A stretch of DNA of 53,334 nt, from positions 1-53,334 of the forward strand of contig CACZHC010000012.1 of the NCBI GenBank assembly GCA_902780865.1. The letters are read 5' to 3'. The notes beneath the pieces are model-generated. The model worked only from the letters and a program-made list of their open reading frames with translations, had not been told where the DNA came from and did no database searches. This document shows positions 48,586-53,334 of this stretch, in pieces; positions within the stretch are counted from its first letter, which is position 1; each line of letters begins with the position of its first letter. The stretch is from an uncultured bacterium (lineage in GTDB: Bacteria > Verrucomicrobiota > Kiritimatiellia > RFP12 > UBA1067). The position numbers and the translations under genes are program-made.

Positions 48586-49100
48586 CCACCTTTCTCTCCA
48601 ATCGCGACATCTACACCTCCGTCGTCTGCGGGATTGTGCCGCAGGCGAAGGAGCGGCTGTGGATCGCGACCGCCGACATTAAGGATATGTATGTCGATAC
48701 TGGCGGGCGGGAGATGGTGCCGTTTCTGGAAGTGCTGGACGGGATGGTGAAGCGCGGAGTGGAGGTGCGGCTGATACATGCGAAAGACCCGGGGCCGAAC
48801 TGGCGGGATGACTTCGACCGCTATCCGACGCTTTGGAGGGCGATGGAACGGATGCTCTGTCCGCGCGTCCATTTCAAGTGCATCATCGTTGACGGCGTGA
48901 AGGCGTACTTCGGTTCGGCGAACCTCACTGGCGCGGGGATGGGCGCGAAGAGCGAGAAGAAGCGTAACTTTGAGAACGGCATCCTCACCGACGACCCCGC
49001 GCTCGTCGGGCCACTCGCCGAGCAGTTCGATTCTGTCTGGCGAGGCGACTTCTGCCGCGACTGTGGCCGCCGCGACCATTGCGGTGATCCGGTGGTATAG
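48582..49100 (+). CDS. Single-HKD phospholipase D-like protein
   Basis: A 172-residue PLD-superfamily protein with one HKD motif, [20 protein letters not shown] (residues about 97-116), followed by the conserved [13 protein letters not shown]. Single-HKD proteins usually dimerise to form one active site and act as nucleases or phosphodiesterases. The C-terminus carries a cysteine cluster [13 protein letters not shown], perhaps a metal or Fe-S site. ATG overlaps the macro gene's TGA, so the two proteins are made together. There is no signal peptide. A joint role in nucleic acid or ADP-ribose-adduct repair is inference. Confidence 0.82.
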   Translation: MTTFLSNRDIYTSVVCGIVPQAKERLWIATADIKDMYVDTGGREMVPFLEVLDGMVKRGVEVRLIHAKDPGPNWRDDFDRYPTLWRAMERMLCPRVHFKCIIVDGVKAYFGSANLTGAGMGAKSEKKRNFENGILTDDPALVGPLAEQFDSVWRGDFCRDCGRRDHCGDPVV

Positions 49101-49191
49101 TCGCTTGCAATACTGTGAGGAAGCATCTGTAACGAGTCACTTGGCTGGAAGATGCCGCCGCGTGAAGTAGACGCGTCCGCGTTCGGGATGG

Positions 49192-49197
49192 TATAAT
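49192..49197 (+). promoter_or_regulatory. Extended -10 box TATAAT of the first EF-G gene
   Basis: ATGG-TATAAT with just eight bases to ATG 49206 and no Shine-Dalgarno between, so the mRNA appears leaderless or nearly so. Confidence 0.65.
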
Positions 49198-49205
49198 ATC
49201 CGCCC

Positions 49206-51284
49206 ATGAGCTCAGAGCTATCGAATGTAAGGAACATAGGAATCGTCGCCCACATCGACGCGGGCAAGACGACGACTACCGAGCGCATCCTCCTCTATAC
49301 CGGCAAGATTCACCACGCCGGAGACGTCCACGACGCAAACACGACGACGGACTTCATGATCCAGGAGAAGGAACACGGCATAACGATCCAGTCCGCCGCG
49401 ATCTCCTGCCAGTGGAACGGCCACGACATCAACATCATCGACACCCCCGGACACGTCGACTTCACGATGGAAGTCGAGCGCTCGCTCCGCGTCCTCGACG
49501 GCGCGGTGTGCGTCTTCTGCGCGGTAGGCGGCGTTCAGCCGCAGTCCGAGACGGTCTGGCGCCAGGCGAACCGCTACAACGTTCCGCGAATCGCCTTCGT
49601 CAACAAGATGGACCGCATGGGCGCAGACTTCCAGCGCGTCGTCGGCGAGCTCAGGGACAAGCTCAAGGCGAACGCCTGCCCAATAGAGCTCCCGATCGGG
49701 CGCGAAGACGGCTTCAAAGGCGTCGTCGATCTCGTCAACATGAAGTCGGTGATCTGGAAGGACGATGATTCCGACCAGGGCCAGACGTTCACCGTAGGCG
49801 AGATTCCCGCCGAGATGAAGGACGAGGCGGAGCTCGCGCGCGCGGAACTCGTCGAGAAGGTAGCCGACGTCGACGAAGGCGTCATGGAGGCGTTTCTCGA
49901 GAAGGGCGACCTGACGCCCGAGGAGCTCGTCCCCGCGATTCGCCGCGCGACCGTCTCTGGCGCGTTCGTTCCCGTCCTCTGCGGCAGCTCCTTCAAGAAC
50001 AAGGGCGTGCAGCCGCTTCTCGACGCTATCTGCGCCTATCTCCCCGCGCCGACGGACCGCCCGCCAGTCGAGGCGACAGACCTCAAGAGCGGCGAGAAGG
50101 TGACGCGCAAGCAGGAGGACTCCGAGCTCCTCACCTCGCTCGTCTTCAAGATCGCGACCGATCCGTTCGTGGGGCGGCTCTTTTTCGTGCGCGTCTACGG
50201 CGGCGTCCTGAAGAAGGGCGCGAACGCCTACAACCCGCGCACGAAGAAGCGCGAGCGCATAATGAAGATCGTGCGCCTCTTCGCAGACGACCGCACCGAG
50301 GTCGACGAGCTCCGCGCCGGCGACATTGGCGCAATCGTGGGACTCAAGGAAGTCACGACTGGCGACACGCTCTGCTCGGAAATGAAGCCGTGCCACCTCG
50401 AGCGCATCGTCGCTCCCCAGCCCGTGATGTTCATGGCGATCGAGCCCAAGAGCTCGGCCGACAAGGACAAGCTCGTCGAGTCGATGAAGGCGCTTGCTGC
50501 CGAAGACCCCACCTGCCAGTTCCGCGAGGACGAGGAGACGGGGCAGACGATTCTCTCCGGCATGGGCGAGCTTCATCTCGAGATTCTCGTCGACCGCCTG
50601 AAGCGCGAGTTCAAGTGCGCGGCGAACGTCGGAAAGCCGATGGTGAGCTACTGCGAGACGGTGACAAAGAGCGCGGTAAAGGAATTTACCTTCGACCGCG
50701 AGCTCGGCGGCAAGCGCCACGCGGTGACGCTCAAGATCGAGGTGAAGCCGCTTGAGCGCGGCAAGGGCGCGAAGGTCGAGCTTTCGCGCGATTTCGTGAA
50801 CCTCGTCGCCGAGAAGCGCCTCCAGGAATGCGTTAAGCAGGGTCTCGAGGATGGTGTCGTGACTGGCGTTCTCGCGCGCTATCCAATGACGGACATCGAG
50901 GTGACGTGCCTTTCCGCCACGCTCGTCGATCCCGAGATTTCCGATGAAGTCGCGTTCCGCTCTGCGGCGATGATGGGCTTCCGCGAAGCGGCCGAGGCCG
51001 CGGCGCCTGAGTTCCTCGAGCCGATCATGAAGCTTGAAATCACGACGCCGCCCGAATCGGTCGGCGAAGTCCTTGGCGATCTCAACGGACGCCGCGGCAC
51101 GGTGCTCAGCATGGATATGAAGGGCGACCTACAGCTCGTGAACGCCCGCGTCCCGCTCGCGTCGATGTTCGGCTATGCGACGGCAATCCGCTCGCTCACG
51201 AAGGGCCGTGCCTCCTACTCGATGGAGACCGACCAGTTCGAGCTCGCGCCGAAAAACGTCCGCGAAGAGATATTGAGCAAGTAG
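49206..51284 (+). CDS. fusA: Elongation factor G paralogue (divergent)
   Basis: A 692-residue five-domain translational GTPase. G1 is AHIDAGKTT, switch [14 protein letters not shown]3 DTPGHVDF and G4 NKMD, so GTP binding is intact. Domain IV differs from translocating EF-G: the usual [11 protein letters not shown] stretch is replaced by [17 protein letters not shown]. Switch I has His in place of the usual Arg (EHGIT rather than ERGIT). This pattern recalls the second EF-G subfamily found in spirochaetes, planctomycetes and mitochondria, which in known cases works in ribosome recycling or is specialised. Possibly leaderless. It is followed by the canonical copy after 119 bases, each with its own promoter. 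Confidence 0.9.
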   Translation: MSSELSNVRNIGIVAHIDAGKTTTTERILLYTGKIHHAGDVHDANTTTDFMIQEKEHGITIQSAAISCQWNGHDINIIDTPGHVDFTMEVERSLRVLDGAVCVFCAVGGVQPQSETVWRQANRYNVPRIAFVNKMDRMGADFQRVVGELRDKLKANACPIELPIGREDGFKGVVDLVNMKSVIWKDDDSDQGQTFTVGEIPAEMKDEAELARAELVEKVADVDEGVMEAFLEKGDLTPEELVPAIRRATVSGAFVPVLCGSSFKNKGVQPLLDAICAYLPAPTDRPPVEATDLKSGEKVTRKQEDSELLTSLVFKIATDPFVGRLFFVRVYGGVLKKGANAYNPRTKKRERIMKIVRLFADDRTEVDELRAGDIGAIVGLKEVTTGDTLCSEMKPCHLERIVAPQPVMFMAIEPKSSADKDKLVESMKALAAEDPTCQFREDEETGQTILSGMGELHLEILVDRLKREFKCAANVGKPMVSYCETVTKSAVKEFTFDRELGGKRHAVTLKIEVKPLERGKGAKVELSRDFVNLVAEKRLQECVKQGLEDGVVTGVLARYPMTDIEVTCLSATLVDPEISDEVAFRSAAMMGFREAAEAAAPEFLEPIMKLEITTPPESVGEVLGDLNGRRGTVLSMDMKGDLQLVNARVPLASMFGYATAIRSLTKGRASYSMETDQFELAPKNVREEILSK

Positions 51285-51337
51285 GGGGTTGTTTGGCTGG
51301 GCCGATGGGGGCACAGTTAAAAAGTCCAAATTCGCAC

Positions 51338-51367
51338 TTGAAAGCGGAGGCACATTTTCGCTATAAT
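51338..51367 (+). promoter_or_regulatory. Promoter of the second EF-G gene
   Basis: TTGAAA (51338-51343), 18-base spacer, TTCGC-TATAAT (51362-51367). The leader contains AAAAGGA about ten bases before ATG 51404. Confidence 0.65.
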
Positions 51368-51403
51368 ATCCGCTCATTTTGCAAAGAAAAGGACAAATAG
51401 AAA

Positions 51404-53334
51404 ATGGCAAAGCGCGACATTCCGCTCGATCACGTGAGAAACTTCGGCATCATGGCCCACATCGACGGTGGCAAGACCACCACGTCGGAGCGCATTCTCT
51501 ACTACTCGGGCAAGAACTACAAGATCGGCGAGGTGCATGACGGCGCCGCGACGATGGACTTCATGGTGCAGGAGCAGGAGCGCGGCATCACGATCCAGTC
51601 CGCCGCGACGTGCGTTCAGTGGGGCGACTACCGCCTGTCGCTGATCGACACTCCCGGACACGTCGACTTCACGGCTGAGGTGGAGCGTTCGCTCCGCGTT
51701 CTCGACGGCGCCGTGGCTCTCTACTGCGCGGTCGGCGGCGTGCAGCCGCAGTCCGAGCAGGTGTGGCGCCAGTCCGAGAAGTACAAGGTGCCGAAGATCG
51801 CGTTCGTCAACAAGATGGACCGCGTCGGCGCGAACTTCTACAGCGTCATGGAGCAGATGAAGAACCAGCTCGGTGCGAACCCGGTTCCGGTCGTTATCCC
51901 GATCGGCGCGGCGGAGTCGTTCGAGGGTGTCATCGACCTCATCAAGATGAAGGCGCTCTACTTCGACATGAAGAGCCTCGGCAAGACGGTCCTCGAGAAG
52001 GACATCCCCGAGGAGTACGTCGAGAAGGCCAAGGAGTGGCGCCAGAAGATGCTCGAGAGCGCGGCCGAGCAGGACGATGCGCTCATGGAGAAGTTCTTCG
52101 CGGGCGAGGAGCTCACGAACGAGGAGATCGAGATGGGCCTGCGCAAGGGCTGCCTCTCCCGCGCCATCACCCCCGCTTTCTGCGGCACGGCGTTCAAGGA
52201 CAAGGGCATCCAGCCTCTCCTCGACGGCGTGTGCAAGTACCTTCCCTCTCCGCTCGACGCGGGCGCGGCCGTCAGCCAGGACAACCCCGACGAGAAGCGC
52301 GAGGTCAGCGACGACGAGCCTTTCTGCGGTCTTGCGTTCAAGATCATGAACGACCCGAAGTCCGGCGGCAAGATCACGTTCGTGCGCGTCTACTCGGGCA
52401 CGATGAAGCTCGGCGCCGAGATGCTCGACTCCACGATCAACAAGGAGCAGCGCATCTCCCGTCTCTTCCGCATGCACGCCGCCAAGCAGGAGCCTCTCGA
52501 CGAGGCGCATGCCGGCGACATCGTCGCGTGCGTCGGCCTCACCGAGACGCGCACGGGCGACACGCTCTGCGACCCCGAGCATCCGATCACGCTCGAGTCC
52601 ATCGACTTCCCCGCGCCCGTCATCTCGGTCGCCGTCAAGCCGAAGAGCCGCGGCGACAACGAGAAGCTCGGCGTCGCGCTGCACGCTCTCGCGATGGAGG
52701 ACCCGACGTTCGTCGTCAGCTTCGACCAGGAGACCTCCGAGACGATCATCGCCGGCATGGGCGAGCTCTACCTCGAGGTCATCGTCGACCGCCTGAAGCG
52801 CGAGTTCAACGTCGAGTGCGACGTGGGCGCTCCGCAGGTCGCGTACCGCGAGACGATCACGGTTCCGGTCGACAACGAGTACAAGCACGTCAAGCAGTCC
52901 GGCGGCCGCGGCCAGTACGCGCACGTCTGCCTCAAGCTCGCTCCGCAGGAGCCGGGCAAGGGCTTCGAGTTCGTCAACGAGGTCAAGGGCGGCGTGATTC
53001 CGACGGAGTACATCCCGGCGGTCGAGAAGGGCGTCAAGAAGGCGCTCGAGTCGGGTCCGCTCGCGGGCTTCCCGGTCGTGGACGTCAAGGCGACGGTCTA
53101 CTTCGGCTCGTACCACGAGGTCGACTCGAACGAATTCGCGTTCATCACCTGCGCGATGCAGTGCTTCAAGCAGGCGTTCATGAAGGCGAAGCCGCAGCTC
53201 CTCGAGCCGATGATGGACGTCGAGGTCGTCGTTCCCGAGCAGTACATGGGCGCGGCGAACGGCTCGATCAACCAGCGCCGCGGGCGCATCGAGGGCATGG
53301 AGGACCGCGCGGGCGTCAAGCTCCTCAAGGCGAC
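51404..53334 (+). CDS. fusA: Elongation factor G, canonical type (3' end cut by window)
   Basis: The first 643 residues of an EF-G that runs off the window. Motifs: [12 protein letters not shown] (a Gly where most EF-Gs have Ala, HIDAGKTT), [36 protein letters not shown]. Domain IV has the standard [37 protein letters not shown] and [12 protein letters not shown]. So this is the copy expected to catalyse translocation, sharing that job or dividing it with the upstream paralogue. Codon use is strongly biased (GAG, AAG, CTC), as in highly expressed genes. The reverse strand is open as a consequence and is not a gene. Confidence 0.95.
   Translation, partial: MAKRDIPLDHVRNFGIMAHIDGGKTTTSERILYYSGKNYKIGEVHDGAATMDFMVQEQERGITIQSAATCVQWGDYRLSLIDTPGHVDFTAEVERSLRVLDGAVALYCAVGGVQPQSEQVWRQSEKYKVPKIAFVNKMDRVGANFYSVMEQMKNQLGANPVPVVIPIGAAESFEGVIDLIKMKALYFDMKSLGKTVLEKDIPEEYVEKAKEWRQKMLESAAEQDDALMEKFFAGEELTNEEIEMGLRKGCLSRAITPAFCGTAFKDKGIQPLLDGVCKYLPSPLDAGAAVSQDNPDEKREVSDDEPFCGLAFKIMNDPKSGGKITFVRVYSGTMKLGAEMLDSTINKEQRISRLFRMHAAKQEPLDEAHAGDIVACVGLTETRTGDTLCDPEHPITLESIDFPAPVISVAVKPKSRGDNEKLGVALHALAMEDPTFVVSFDQETSETIIAGMGELYLEVIVDRLKREFNVECDVGAPQVAYRETITVPVDNEYKHVKQSGGRGQYAHVCLKLAPQEPGKGFEFVNEVKGGVIPTEYIPAVEKGVKKALESGPLAGFPVVDVKATVYFGSYHEVDSNEFAFITCAMQCFKQAFMKAKPQLLEPMMDVEVVVPEQYMGAANGSINQRRGRIEGMEDRAGVKLLKA

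Noticed and set aside
49218-53116. Long minus-strand frames (500 and 580 codons) opposite the two EF-G genes
   Set aside because: EF-G motifs are intact on the plus strand; the reverse frames are by-products of codon bias.

Overview
The window looks like chromosomal DNA from a GC-rich anaerobic bacterium of the PVC group, most likely a gut or environmental Kiritimatiellota/Verrucomicrobiota relative. This is inference from gene style: many secreted DUF2341/LamG proteins, Tat-exported sugar enzymes whose signals read RREFIKA, a clostridial-type RnfD, XylR-like regulation, and two divergent EF-G genes. A strong TATAAT-type box preceded by GG or GC sits ahead of most transcription units, usually without a good -35 box.

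Layout. 1-7,120: small accessory genes (GNAT acetyltransferase, DUF4143 ATPase behind a three-site operator, LamG protein, two tiny cysteine-repeat proteins, a 3D-domain protein, a membrane protein) separated by short repeats, hairpins and a duplicated gene fragment. 7,179-15,185: mostly housekeeping metabolism: acyl-ACP thioesterase and an SGNH hydrolase sharing a symmetric divergent promoter, rarA, the threonine-to-glycine pair tdh-kbl, a secreted metallopeptidase and gluQ. 15,218-32,312: a carbohydrate locus of LamG/DUF2341 surface proteins, a XylR/AraC regulator, a CE15-like glucuronoyl esterase translationally coupled to a giant GH2-like enzyme, then Tat-exported enolase-superfamily, Gfo/Idh/MocA and TIM-barrel enzymes with a nitrilase-like protein. 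Together they suggest export-dependent breakdown and conversion of a glucuronic-acid-containing polysaccharide such as glucuronoxylan. 32,346-33,425: an RluA-type pseudouridine synthase and a tRNA cluster (Arg-ACG, initiator Met, Pro-GGG).

33,643-45,069 is the most unusual part. It is an AT-richer accessory island with a 1,584-residue membrane-anchored protein that ends in an alpha/beta-hydrolase domain. That gene overlaps, by eight bases, the start of a lipoprotein-like partner gene. Further on lies an orphan copy of only the last ~113 residues of the hydrolase protein, overlapping by the same eight bases a second copy of the partner. A third partner paralogue, a surface-repeat protein, a flavoprotein and another lipoprotein fill the rest. 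The arrangement recalls effector/immunity loci with orphan C-terminal modules, but this is inference; no such system that I know matches it exactly.

45,070-53,334 returns to core functions: rnfC-rnfD (the other Rnf subunits are not adjacent), a macro-domain gene carrying two in-frame repeat insertions and coupled to a single-HKD PLD protein, and two consecutive, strongly diverged EF-G genes, the second cut by the window end.
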